NCBI GenBank assembly: GCA_964434775.1
Contig: CAYSWH010000043.1
Coordinates: 1-12,088, forward strand
Source of the DNA: CAYSWH01 sp964434775
GTDB lineage: Bacteria; Patescibacteriota; JACMRA01
Reading direction: 5' to 3'
DNA length: 12,088 nt
Shown: positions 1 through 7,307 of the stretch, piece after piece
How the letters are laid out: every line of letters begins with the position of its first letter
How positions within the stretch are numbered: position 1 is the first letter of the stretch
Notes under the pieces: model-generated
Told to the model about the DNA's origin: nothing
What the model saw: only the letters and a program-made list of their open reading frames with translations
Database searches by the model: none
Made by a program: the position numbers and the translations under genes

Positions 1-258
1 TCCGGGACCTGTTCCGCTTTTGGTTAGAACTCCGCCGGTCTCGGCGGCTTGGGCTTGATCACTTTTCTCTTGATTTTGATTAAGTAGATATGCCGAACCG
101 ATTACCAGAGTTGCTGAGCTAATCATGATAAAAAATGAAAGGGCGATCTTTTTCTTGCTAAAAAAATACCTTAGATAGAAACTACTACTGGAACTACTTT
201 TCTGATGTCTTTGTCTAAGACGCTTTAGCCTTTTTTTAAAGTTATCTTTAGAAAACAT
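1..258 (-). CDS. Membrane-anchored protein of unknown function (N-terminal 86 residues, cut by window edge)
   Basis: The reverse strand reads from an ATG at 258 without a stop to the window edge. The first 36 or so residues are strongly basic and Ser/Lys/Arg rich (start MFSKDNFKKRLKRLRQRHQK), followed by one hydrophobic segment at about residues 37-59 (core IALSFFIMISSATLVIGSAY). After that comes a polar Gln/Ala/Gly-rich stretch. By the positive-inside rule the short N-terminus is cytoplasmic and the rest would lie outside the membrane. The segment could be a signal anchor or an uncleaved signal peptide; I see no lipobox. The family cannot be named from this piece. The gene is divergent from the TPR gene across a 374-bp AT-rich gap. 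Confidence 0.7.
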   Translation of the reverse strand, partial: MFSKDNFKKRLKRLRQRHQKSSSSSSFYLRYFFSKKKIALSFFIMISSATLVIGSAYLLNQNQEKSDQAQAAETGGVLTKSGTGPG

Positions 259-559
259 ATTTTTGTTTTTGTTTTTTAACTAAGAAACTCTTAGCAATTT
301 AATCTAATTTATGTTTTATAATTATATTATGTATCAGAAAAGTAATAATGGCAAATTAATATTTCTTAACTCAGCAGCCATATTTAATATTTACTAAGCT
401 TATAAAGATGGCTTAAGAAAGGAATAATAAGATATATTGTTTAGAGAAAATTACCGAATAACGATATGCAAAATATTCTTAATTCTTACTCGACATTAAT
501 ATTTATAAATCCTCCAGGCCTTTTATTTATCAATATTTATAGACAAACAAAAAAAATAT
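259..559. other. AT-rich divergent intergenic region with an imperfect inverted repeat
   Basis: No credible gene is seen here. Besides the flanking promoters it holds an interrupted inverted repeat: TTTCTTA (362-368) and AGCCAT (376-381) can pair with ATGGCT (408-413) and TAAGAAA (414-420). This makes a 13-bp two-part stem with a 7-nt bulge and a 26-nt loop. It may be an operator, the end of a small RNA, or chance in AT-rich DNA. Confidence 0.45.
326..354 (-). promoter_or_regulatory. Candidate sigma-70 promoter for the leftward membrane protein gene
   Basis: On the reverse strand TTGCCA (354-349) is followed after 17 bp by CATAAT (331-326), an acceptable -35/-10 pair. It would start transcription near 319 and give a 5' leader of about 60 nt. 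That leader contains a 6-bp inverted repeat (CTAAGA/TCTTAG, 280-294) upstream of the start codon. The region is so AT-rich that alternative -10 boxes exist nearby. Confidence 0.4.
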
Positions 560-588
560 TTGACCAAGCAAAAAAATGATAGTATACT
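560..588 (+). promoter_or_regulatory. Sigma-70 promoter of the TPR gene
   Basis: TTGACC (560-565) and TATACT (583-588) are separated by exactly 17 bp, close to the housekeeping consensus. Transcription would begin near 595, giving a leader of about 38 nt before the ATG at 633. The leader is almost entirely A and T and has no Shine-Dalgarno sequence. Confidence 0.75.
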
Positions 589-632
589 AGTGACTGCTTA
601 TAAAAAAATAAAAATAATAATAAAAAGCAAAT

Positions 633-1298
633 ATGTCAGAATTAGAAAACAAGCCACAACCTCAAAAAGGTCAGTTACCTGCTCAGCCGAATAACGGACA
701 TAACTCTGAGAGGTCTTTTGTAAACAAACTAAGTGAATCTCACCCCACTGCCGAAAAAGGCATTGAAAAAGCAGATTCTTTAGAAGCTAAAGTCATGTAT
801 TATGAAGCCAGAAAGGCATATGATAACGATGACATAAGTGATTCTCTAGCTATTCTTAGGAAGATAATTAGCCTTTTCCCTGATTTTTCTCCTTCATATT
901 ACTTATTAGCCAGAATCTACCAGAACAAGTTTTTTGAACCGCAACAGGCTTTTGAATATTATCAAAAATGCTTAAAGTACACACCCGAGTTCGCTGATTT
1001 TTATTTGGATTACGGCTACTTCCTCTATTACATTGATAGATATGAAGATGCTAAAAAGATGCTTACTATCGGTCTTTCCAAATTAGGAATGAACAGACTT
1101 GTTACTTACGAAACCCTTGCCAGAATCGCCGAGTTGGAGCAAAACTTTGACAAAGCAGTGGAATATTATGAGAAGACTTTGTTTAACCTATGTACTAACT
1201 TGGACGGTTTTTCAGTAGAATCTCTTGCCAAAGAAATTGAGAGGTGTAGAGAAAAGAAGATCTATCTTGGTTTGGAAGAAGATCTCGACGAAGAATAG
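633..1298 (+). CDS. TPR-repeat protein, soluble, 221 aa
   Basis: The protein has a polar, probably disordered N-terminus (about residues 1-48, rich in Pro, Gln, Asn and Glu). Then follow roughly four tetratricopeptide-like helix pairs at about 54-84, 88-119, 122-153 and 157-188. They show typical spacing of aromatic, Ala and Gly residues and Pro at repeat ends (LFPDFSPSYYLLARIY, KYTPEFADFYLDYGYFLYY, FDKAVEYYEKTL). The C-terminal tail is charged and ends in EEDLDEE. No signal peptide or membrane segment is seen, so it is probably a cytoplasmic scaffold or adaptor; its partner is not apparent. It is a single-gene unit bounded by a strong promoter and an intrinsic terminator. Confidence 0.85.
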   Translation: MSELENKPQPQKGQLPAQPNNGHNSERSFVNKLSESHPTAEKGIEKADSLEAKVMYYEARKAYDNDDISDSLAILRKIISLFPDFSPSYYLLARIYQNKFFEPQQAFEYYQKCLKYTPEFADFYLDYGYFLYYIDRYEDAKKMLTIGLSKLGMNRLVTYETLARIAELEQNFDKAVEYYEKTLFNLCTNLDGFSVESLAKEIERCREKKIYLGLEEDLDEE

Positions 1299-1312
1299 TA
1301 ATCCTTAGATCT

Positions 1313-1342
1313 AAAATTGCCGCCCTCGAGGCGGTTTTTTTT
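1313..1342 (+). terminator. Rho-independent terminator after the TPR gene
   Basis: CCGCC (1320-1324) and GGCGG (1330-1334) form a GC stem around the 5-nt loop CTCGA, directly followed by eight T (1335-1342). A short A-run lies upstream. It sits 15 nt or more past the stop codon of the TPR gene and is the clearest terminator in the window. Confidence 0.9.
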
Positions 1343-1438
1343 GTAAAGTTTAATACCTTGAGAAATAATTTTTATTGCTCTTCAAATATAATTACTTCCT
1401 TCACTTATATAGTCGATCCGAACATAACCTATACAGAC

Positions 1439-1521
1439 TTGTCACGGTGAACTTGTTTCGACATCTTTTCGAATAGATCCTGAAATAAATTCAGGATGAT
1501 AGGTTGCAAATTCAGGATGAC
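1439..1521. repeat. Intergenic palindromic repeat (tandem TCCTGAA...TTCAGGA type hairpins)
   Basis: ATCCTGAA (1477-1484) and TTCAGGAT (1490-1497) form a perfect 8-bp stem with a 5-nt loop. It is preceded by a weaker hairpin-like unit (GTGAACTTGTTTCGAC, from about 1447) and followed by a further half unit, AAATTCAGGATGAC (1508-1521). Such GTCA(N)TGAACTTGTTTCA / GATCCTGAA(N)TTCAGGATGAC units are familiar dispersed non-coding repeats in many bacterial genomes and often give spurious short reading frames on either strand. A related single hairpin occurs at 7061-7077. The rest of the gap (1343-1736) shows no gene. Confidence 0.6.
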
Positions 1522-1736
1522 CAATTGGCAATTGACCGAGTGAAATTTGGAAATGTCTAGTTTTAATAGGGGATGGCTAGAGTTAATAGTATTACTCAAA
1601 AGTAAGAAAAAGCCTGAAACAACCGATGTTTTCTTCACTCAGTAATTATGAAAAACTTTTATTTAATCGCATAACCACCGCCTAATATTGCTGCCTGAGT
1701 CTCTGCGAGAAAAAATCTTCGTGGAAAGACAGATAT

Positions 1737-2627
1737 TTACTCAACCGTAGTTGTTGAAGTAGAAGGAGCCAAAGAATTAATTTGTAAGGTGATGTCGGGA
1801 TTATTTTGATCTATCTCCAAGAAATAAACAATCTTGCGATGCTCAAAGACAATCAATTCTCTAGGTCCGCTGGCAAAATTTTGCCTTACTTTGTAAACCT
1901 CGCCCAAAGTGCTTTGAGTGGCCGGCGACAGAAAAACTACCTCGTAAGCATCTATCTTTTCCTTGTTTTCAAGCATTAGGTCTTGGTCCTCTTGCAAAGT
2001 TTCATTCAAGTCATCAGTCTGATTGACCCTTTCGTGACAGGAAATGTAATTTGTCCCACTCATACTTTGAGTCGAATCTTTACCGACTTCTTTTAATTGG
2101 ATGTTTTCTATCCTTTGCCAATATCTGGAAGAATATATGTTAGATGAGGTAACAGCATCCAAAGATTTCTTATTGTATTTAATTGCCAAATTACATTCAT
2201 CCAGGACTAATACATCATTGTTTTCATCAGGAACTAAGGGTTTTGGTTCGTATTTTTCGACATTGTTCAAAAGACCGTTTTCGATATCATCGTTAGTTAA
2301 TTGTCTAGTATCTTCCGGCTCAACCTGAGAAAGTCTAATTAAGTTGGAAGGTTTATATTGCTCCGGAGCTACAATTTCCGCTGCTGCAGCAGACATACCG
2401 GTAAATATCGTAACTATAAATGCAGCGGCCACTATAGAGGCATTTTTGAATAAAAGAATAGCCAAATCTGAATTAACAGAGTGGAACATTCCTTCTAAAC
2501 CGGATTTTTTTTGCCTCTTTCTAACATATTTTTTAAAAGCTGAGTTTTTGGAAGCCCGATATTGATTATCCTTTTCAAACCAAGGAGTTAAGTTTTCTTC
2601 CAGTTCAAAAGGATTGAGATAATTCAT
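1737..2627 (-). CDS. Single-pass membrane protein, probable anti-sigma factor
   Basis: The gene lies 16 bp downstream of the ECF-type sigma gene on the same strand, the usual place for a cognate anti-sigma factor. The 296-aa product has a charged N-terminal region of about 56 residues (basic around 31-42, KKYVRKRQKK). A hydrophobic, Ala-rich segment follows at about 57-85 (IVAAAFIVTIFTGMSAAAA), then a roughly 210-residue polar domain, predicted outside the membrane. The N-terminal part lacks the HxxxCxxC zinc motif of classical ZAS anti-sigma factors, so assignment rests on topology and neighbourhood. Two Cys (145 and 197) in the outer domain could form a disulfide. The tail is Thr/Ser-rich. 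No Shine-Dalgarno precedes the ATG. It could instead be a structural envelope protein co-transcribed with the sigma gene. Confidence 0.65.
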   Translation of the reverse strand: MNYLNPFELEENLTPWFEKDNQYRASKNSAFKKYVRKRQKKSGLEGMFHSVNSDLAILLFKNASIVAAAFIVTIFTGMSAAAAEIVAPEQYKPSNLIRLSQVEPEDTRQLTNDDIENGLLNNVEKYEPKPLVPDENNDVLVLDECNLAIKYNKKSLDAVTSSNIYSSRYWQRIENIQLKEVGKDSTQSMSGTNYISCHERVNQTDDLNETLQEDQDLMLENKEKIDAYEVVFLSPATQSTLGEVYKVRQNFASGPRELIVFEHRKIVYFLEIDQNNPDITLQINSLAPSTSTTTVE

Positions 2628-2643
2628 ATTCGGGTATTAAAAA

Positions 2644-3159
2644 TTATTCTAACCATAAATCTTTACATTTTTGTCTTACTTTATCAAGACTGCGAGAGAG
2701 TCGCTTACGAACATTGTCAGGTTTTAACCCGACATCTTCGGCTACTTCGTAAGATTTTTTGTCCATTACCAAGGAGTTATAGACAATCTGATAATCAGTA
2801 TCTTTCAAATAGTGACGAATACAGTCCATCAAAGCTTGAATTTTTTGCTGATAAGCTTCGGATCTATATTGATCCAAAGACAGGTCCACAGTATCAGTTT
2901 CGTCAGAAACCCCTACTGACATCGGAGTTTTAGCCCTATATTTAAGGAAATAGCTTAACTGGTTGTTGGCTATTCTCCACAGATAAGCATGAGGGTTTTG
3001 TATTTCCTCTCTGCGATTGTCCAAAACATCCAAATACTTTTCCATAACTATACTGGTTAAGTCTTCCGCGTCAGTTCGCGATTCGACCCTTCTGTAGAAG
3101 TAACCAAAAACCTTGGGATAGTACTCGCTCCAAAGCTTTTCCAGCTCTTTTATATTCAT
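2644..3159 (-). CDS. ECF-type RNA polymerase sigma factor (sigma-70 family, regions 2 and 4 only)
   Basis: The 171-aa protein has the size and two-domain layout of extracytoplasmic-function sigma factors. Region 2 spans about residues 10-73 (YYPKVFGYFYRRV, DAEDLTSIVMEKYL, NPHAYLWRIANNQL), covering the core-polymerase and -10 contacts. After an acidic linker (about 74-100), region 4 spans about 105-163. There a helix-turn-helix at roughly 134-158 (SYEVAEDVGLKPDNVRKRLSR) would read the -35 element. An in-frame TAA six bases upstream of the ATG at 3159 fixes the start within a few codons. The downstream membrane protein is the likely inhibitor, which would make the pair an envelope-signal response unit. 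A four-codon frame (3191-3177) preceded by GGAG sits in the leader; its meaning is unclear. Confidence 0.9.
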   Translation of the reverse strand: MNIKELEKLWSEYYPKVFGYFYRRVESRTDAEDLTSIVMEKYLDVLDNRREEIQNPHAYLWRIANNQLSYFLKYRAKTPMSVGVSDETDTVDLSLDQYRSEAYQQKIQALMDCIRHYLKDTDYQIVYNSLVMDKKSYEVAEDVGLKPDNVRKRLSRSLDKVRQKCKDLWLE

Positions 3160-3231
3160 CTTTTACTAAAGTAGATTTACCTAAACACCATTTTTGTGAC
3201 ATTCTCCTTTTGCCTGAGTTTTGGTAACCAT

Positions 3232-3260
3232 ATTCTATAATATTTTCGAAAAGATTACAA
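3232..3260 (-). promoter_or_regulatory. Candidate promoter of the sigma/anti-sigma unit
   Basis: On the reverse strand TTGTAA (3260-3255) and TAGAAT (3237-3232) are 17 bp apart. That is a fair housekeeping-type match, with transcription expected near 3225 and a leader of about 65 nt. Whether the sigma factor also recognises a promoter here cannot be read from one copy. Confidence 0.4.
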
Positions 3261-3284
3261 GGCCGTTACATTTTTAGCTGCAAA

Positions 3285-3315
3285 TTGACAAACTGGGAAA
3301 AAATTGACCTATAAT
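3285..3315 (+). promoter_or_regulatory. Promoter of the purQ-purC-purB cluster, giving a leaderless mRNA
   Basis: A consensus TTGACA (3285-3290) and a consensus TATAAT (3310-3315) are 19 bp apart, slightly longer than ideal. The expected start of transcription, about 7 nt past the -10 box, coincides with the ATG of purQ at 3322. There is no room for a Shine-Dalgarno sequence, so the message is probably leaderless. The promoter is back-to-back with that of the sigma unit. Confidence 0.7.
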
Positions 3316-3321
3316 CATAAT

Positions 3322-4581
3322 ATGAGAATCGCCATAGTCCAGTTTCCGGGAAACAATTGTGAATTGGAATCCATTTACGCAATTCAAGAGACCGGAATGA
3401 AACCCGAAGAGTTCTTGTGGAATAGGGATCATCAAGATTTGGAATTATTTGACGGTTACTTTATTATCGGAGGTTTTAGCTACGAGGACCGGTCAAGATC
3501 GGGCGTGATCGCCGCCATGGACCCCTTGATGAATCAGATCAAAAACCAATCCGAGAAAGGTAAACCGGTACTAGGAGTCTGTAACGGAGCTCAAATTCTA
3601 GTTGAATCCGGTTTAGTTCCGGGTTTGAAAAAATATCAAACGGGAGCGGCTCTGGCCGTTAATAAAAGAGTTAAAAGTGAGGAAATCTTGGGAACCGGTT
3701 TTTTGAATATTTGGAACAAAGTCACTAAATTTTCCGGAGCAAAAAATGCATTTACCGATTTAATGAAAGAAAATGAAATCCTGGATTTACCCATAGCCCA
3801 CGGCGAAGGACGATTTATCATACCTTCAGAAATTGCTGAAAGAATGAAGAGCCGGGGTCAATACCTCCTACATTACTGCGATGAAAGGGGCAAGATTGAT
3901 AACAATTATCCGGTTAATCCTAACGGATCTCAAGAAAACTTGGCAGCTATCGGCAATCCAAGCGGAAACGTGATGGCTATCATGCCTCACCCTGAAAGAA
4001 CAGCTCAAGGTCAAGTGATTTTTCAATCCATGAAGAACTACTTGCAGGAGAAGAAAACCTTTAATTTTACCGATATTACTGTTTCAAAACCTGTATTTAG
4101 AATTGAGACCTATCAAAAGCAACCAAATTCTCAAGAATTGATAGTCAATCTGATAATTACGGATAACGAAGCAGTTACTGTAGAAAACACCATACAATTA
4201 AATGATATTCAAGCAATAATTAATAAATACACCTACTGGGAAATTGTCTTGCAAGAGGGTGCGAATCAAAATGAAATTCTGCAAAAAATAATTTCTTCCG
4301 GAGAATTGTTTAATTCCAACAAAGAAAAACTTGTAGATAAGGGTCAAATACACTCAAAAAAGACAATTAAATATCTGGTTAAGCACAAAGAAGACTTTGC
4401 CGGACAAGCCAAAAAACAAATCTTGGAAAGAAATTTTCACATCTCAGGTATTAGCCACCTCTCTAAAGGACAACTCTGGGAAATTACTGCGGATAAAAAC
4501 CTTGAAGAAATAGGTCGGCAAGTTTTGGATACTCGAATTCTTTTCAATCAATTTTCTCAGGACTGCTTCTTATTTAATTAG
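3322..4581 (+). CDS. purQ: Phosphoribosylformylglycinamidine synthase, PurQ glutaminase with C-terminal PurS-like domain
   Basis: PurQ supplies ammonia from glutamine to PurL for the FGAR to FGAM step of purine synthesis. Residues 1 to about 245 form the class I amidotransferase: the start MRIAIVQFPGNNCE, the family motif GGFSYEDRSRSGVIAA (50-65), nucleophile Cys87 in GVCNGAQ, and His223/Glu225 in MPHPERT. Normal PurQ ends about there, but this protein has 419 residues. The last 70 or so (about 346-418) resemble PurS, the small subunit that bridges PurQ and PurL: YLVKHKEDFAGQAKKQI, then GISHLSKGQLWEIT, then ILFNQFSQDCFLF, which matches the usual LLANPVIEDY end. Residues 255-345 between them are unassigned. 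An in-frame TTG at 3304 would add six residues but overlaps the -10 box; ATG 3322 fits both promoter and family. It is first in an operon with purC 7 bp downstream. purL is not in the window. Confidence 0.9.
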   Translation: MRIAIVQFPGNNCELESIYAIQETGMKPEEFLWNRDHQDLELFDGYFIIGGFSYEDRSRSGVIAAMDPLMNQIKNQSEKGKPVLGVCNGAQILVESGLVPGLKKYQTGAALAVNKRVKSEEILGTGFLNIWNKVTKFSGAKNAFTDLMKENEILDLPIAHGEGRFIIPSEIAERMKSRGQYLLHYCDERGKIDNNYPVNPNGSQENLAAIGNPSGNVMAIMPHPERTAQGQVIFQSMKNYLQEKKTFNFTDITVSKPVFRIETYQKQPNSQELIVNLIITDNEAVTVENTIQLNDIQAIINKYTYWEIVLQEGANQNEILQKIISSGELFNSNKEKLVDKGQIHSKKTIKYLVKHKEDFAGQAKKQILERNFHISGISHLSKGQLWEITADKNLEEIGRQVLDTRILFNQFSQDCFLFN

Positions 4582-4588
4582 ACTCTCT

Positions 4589-5560
4589 ATGCAAACTACT
4601 GATTATAAAGAATTTATCAAACAAAACCTCGATTATACACTAGAGGAAACCAATTTTGATTTTGGCACAAAGAAACAAGGTAAGGTTAGAGACGGTTATT
4701 TTGTAGATGATAAGGTATATTTTGTATCTACGGACAGACAAAGTGCCTTTGATAGGATTTTGGCCGGTATCCCGTTCAAGGGTCAAGTGCTTAACCAAAC
4801 AAGTAGTTGGTGGTTTCAAAAAACAAAAGAAATCACCCCTAATCATTTCCTGGAGTCTCCTGATCCCAATGTTAGCCTCTGCAATAAGCACCAAATTTTT
4901 CCGGTTGAAGTAGTTATCAGGGATTACCTCACCGGAACTACCGGCACTTCCATCTGGCAGAATTATCAAAAAGGGGTTCGAAATTACTGTGGCAGCCAAC
5001 TTCCTGAAGGACTAACCAAAAACCAAAAACTCCCTCAAACTATTATTACCCCGACTACCAAATCTGATATTCACGACGAGCTTATTTCCCGTGAGGAAAT
5101 TGTGACCAAAGGTTTGGCTACTCAAAAAGAATGGGATTATATTTCCCGAAAAGCCTTGGAAATATTTGACTTTGCTCAAAGAGAAGTGGATAAAAGGGGT
5201 CTCATTCTGGTAGATACTAAATTGGAGTTTGCCAAAGACGAACAAGGAAATATATTCTTGGCTGACGAGATTTTTACCCCGGATTCCAGCCGTTTTTGGT
5301 TGAAAGAGAGTTATCAAGAAAGGATTTCCAAAGGACAAGAGCCGGAAAATATCGATAAAGAATTTCTCAGACTTTGGTTTGTAGAAAACTGTGATCCTTA
5401 CAACGATAAAGACTTACCCCCTGCCCCAAACGAACTAATCACCGAGCTTTCTTTGCGTTATATCAGACTCTATGAAATGATTACCGGCAATATATTTGAC
5501 TTTCCGGATACCGGTTCATCTCTTACTCAAAGAATTCAAGATAATTTGCAGTTTAAATAA
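4589..5560 (+). CDS. purC: SAICAR synthetase (phosphoribosylaminoimidazole-succinocarboxamide synthase)
   Basis: PurC condenses CAIR with aspartate using ATP to give SAICAR, in the cytoplasm. At 323 aa the protein resembles the longer, yeast Ade1-like form rather than the roughly 240-aa E. coli form. Visible motifs are GKVRDGY (31-37) in the nucleotide-binding sheet, STDRQSAFD (47-55), LNQTSSWWF (68-76), RDYLTGT with SIWQNY (111-126), TPTTKSDIHDE (154-164), VDTKLEF (208-214) and DEIFTPDSSRFW (226-237). All expected blocks are present, so it should be active. It follows purQ by 7 bp and precedes purB by 9 bp. No Shine-Dalgarno is evident, so translation may be coupled. Confidence 0.96.
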   Translation: MQTTDYKEFIKQNLDYTLEETNFDFGTKKQGKVRDGYFVDDKVYFVSTDRQSAFDRILAGIPFKGQVLNQTSSWWFQKTKEITPNHFLESPDPNVSLCNKHQIFPVEVVIRDYLTGTTGTSIWQNYQKGVRNYCGSQLPEGLTKNQKLPQTIITPTTKSDIHDELISREEIVTKGLATQKEWDYISRKALEIFDFAQREVDKRGLILVDTKLEFAKDEQGNIFLADEIFTPDSSRFWLKESYQERISKGQEPENIDKEFLRLWFVENCDPYNDKDLPPAPNELITELSLRYIRLYEMITGNIFDFPDTGSSLTQRIQDNLQFK

Positions 5561-5569
5561 ATCTTCAAT

Positions 5570-6931
5570 ATGCCTTTTACCCTTCTCAACCTTTCTCCTC
5601 TGGACGGACGTTACCAAAGCCAAACTAAACCGCTGCAAGATTATTTTTCTGAATATGGTTTGATTAAATATAGGTTGTGCATTGAAGTCGAATATTACAT
5701 ATCTCTAAATGAAGTACTCAATTTCACTACCAACCTCGATGAACAAAATCAAAAGCTAATCCGGGATTTGTACTTGGAGTTTGATGTTAATGAGGCTTAC
5801 AAAATCAAGGAAATAGAAAAAATTACTAATCACGATGTCAAAGCGGTAGAGTATTATCTTAAAGAAAAAATTCAACAAATTGACCAAGATTTGCCACTGG
5901 AATTTATTCACTTTGGACTAACTTCTGAAGATATTAATAATTTGGCCTTTAGCTTGATGTGGAAAGATGCTCTGGAAAAGGTTTATTTGCATGAATTGCA
6001 GGCAATTCTAAAAAGTCTCAAAGAAACCGCTCTTCATTTCCAAGCCGAACCAATGCTTTCTCTAACTCACGGACAAGCGGCTACTCCTACTACTTTTGGT
6101 AAAGAGATGGCCGTTTTTTACTACCGACTAAACCGGGAAATACAAAAACTCCAAAAAATTAAATATTACGGTAAATTCGGCGGAGCCACCGGCAACTTAG
6201 CCGCTCACCAAATATCTTACGGAGAAACTGACTGGCTAGGATTTGCTCAAAAGTTTGTGGAGTCCCTAAATCTGGAATACATACCCTTCACTACTCAAAT
6301 TGTCCCGGCAGACACTTTGTTGGAAGGATACCAAGCCGTGCAAAGAGTTAATTTGATACTTCTGGACCTGGTCAAAGATCTTTGGCTCTATATTTCCAGA
6401 GGCATTCTTAGTCAAAAGAAAATTGAAGGAGAAATCGGCTCCTCCACCATGCCTCATAAGATAAACCCAATCAATTTTGAAAATGCAGAAGGTAATCTCA
6501 ACCTCTCCAATTCAGTTTTTTCTTCTCTAATTCAGAATCTACCGATCAGTCGTATGCAAAGAGACCTTAGCGGAAGCACTCTGATTCGCAACCAAGGTGT
6601 GGCCTTAGGACACTCTTTCTTGGCACTCAAAAATATCCAAAAAGGTCTTGGTAGAATAACGGTCAACTCACAAAAAATGCAGACCGAACTCCAAGAAAAT
6701 CCGGAAATCCTAGCCGAAGCAGTCCAAACTATACTGCGAAAAAATAATTATCCTAATGCTTACGAAAAGCTCAAAGAGTTAACTAGAGGAACGAGATTAT
6801 CACAAGGAGATATCCAAAAATTTGTCCAAGATTTGGAAATAAACGAGCAAGACAAGCAAACACTCTTAGGACTTACTCCGGAAAAATACATTGGCTACAG
6901 TCAACGTTTGGTAGAAAAATATCTCCGATAA
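5570..6931 (+). CDS. purB: Adenylosuccinate lyase
   Basis: PurB splits fumarate from SAICAR to give AICAR and from adenylosuccinate to give AMP. The 453-aa protein is close in length and sequence to the E. coli-type enzyme. It shows NLSPLDGRY near the N-terminus (7-15), TNHDVKAVEYYLK (87-99), FGLTSEDINN (115-124) and LTHGQAATPTTFGKEM (165-180) with the likely catalytic acid His167. The fumarase/lyase signature with the flexible catalytic serine loop is SSTMPHKINP (291-300). The superfamily forms homotetramers with active sites shared between subunits. It takes the product of the preceding purC. It is the last gene of the cluster; no clear intrinsic terminator follows. Confidence 0.97.
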   Translation: MPFTLLNLSPLDGRYQSQTKPLQDYFSEYGLIKYRLCIEVEYYISLNEVLNFTTNLDEQNQKLIRDLYLEFDVNEAYKIKEIEKITNHDVKAVEYYLKEKIQQIDQDLPLEFIHFGLTSEDINNLAFSLMWKDALEKVYLHELQAILKSLKETALHFQAEPMLSLTHGQAATPTTFGKEMAVFYYRLNREIQKLQKIKYYGKFGGATGNLAAHQISYGETDWLGFAQKFVESLNLEYIPFTTQIVPADTLLEGYQAVQRVNLILLDLVKDLWLYISRGILSQKKIEGEIGSSTMPHKINPINFENAEGNLNLSNSVFSSLIQNLPISRMQRDLSGSTLIRNQGVALGHSFLALKNIQKGLGRITVNSQKMQTELQENPEILAEAVQTILRKNNYPNAYEKLKELTRGTRLSQGDIQKFVQDLEINEQDKQTLLGLTPEKYIGYSQRLVEKYLR

Positions 6932-7262
6932 TAATAGGAGTTACCTCAAAGAACAATAGTCCTTCCTCATATATTGAAACTTTCGTCATACTATTATCCT
7001 AAATTAACTTTCATCCTGTACTTTACTCTACCCTACCACTTTAAAGTATAATCTCCTTATCCTGAATTTGGTTCAGACCCATTAATATAAAATACAGTTA
7101 TTCACTTTCTTGGAAAGATCTAAATAATTTAGTCAATCTAAAACCGTTATTCGTCGTCTCAAAACAACAAGTGCCTGTTATTTCTTAACATTAAGACAAT
7201 CTTTATAATTTACATTTGCTTTTAAGCAAGAATATAAACAATAAATATACTACATATTTACA
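6932..7262. other. AT-rich intergenic region with one short palindromic repeat
   Basis: No coding region or stable RNA is recognisable. It contains a single hairpin related to the 1439-1521 repeat (CTGAA/TTCAG, 7062-7076, loop TTTGG), the palindrome ACTTTAAAGT just upstream, and a weak inverted repeat TTGCT/AGCAA near 7217-7230. No GC-rich stem followed by a T-run is found after purB. Confidence 0.5.
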
Positions 7263-7291
7263 TTTTCAATTATGAATTAATTAATTATACT
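7263..7291 (+). promoter_or_regulatory. Candidate promoter of the ABC transporter gene
   Basis: TTTTCA (7263-7268) and TATACT (7286-7291) lie 17 bp apart. Transcription would start near 7298, only about 10 nt before the ATG at 7308, so the leader would be very short and lack a Shine-Dalgarno. The -35 match is weak, but the -10 is good. Confidence 0.5.
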
Positions 7292-7307
7292 CAATTTAAC
7301 GAGTTTT

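Noticed and set aside
1429..1638. Leftward 69-codon frame with a Leu-rich peptide including NLFQDLFEKMSKQV
   Set aside because: It is translated from the palindromic repeat and its surroundings; this peptide pattern is a common artefact of that repeat family.
3304..3321. TTG start that would lengthen PurQ by six residues
   Set aside because: The codons overlap the TATAAT box, and PurQ proteins begin at the MRIAIVQFPG segment.
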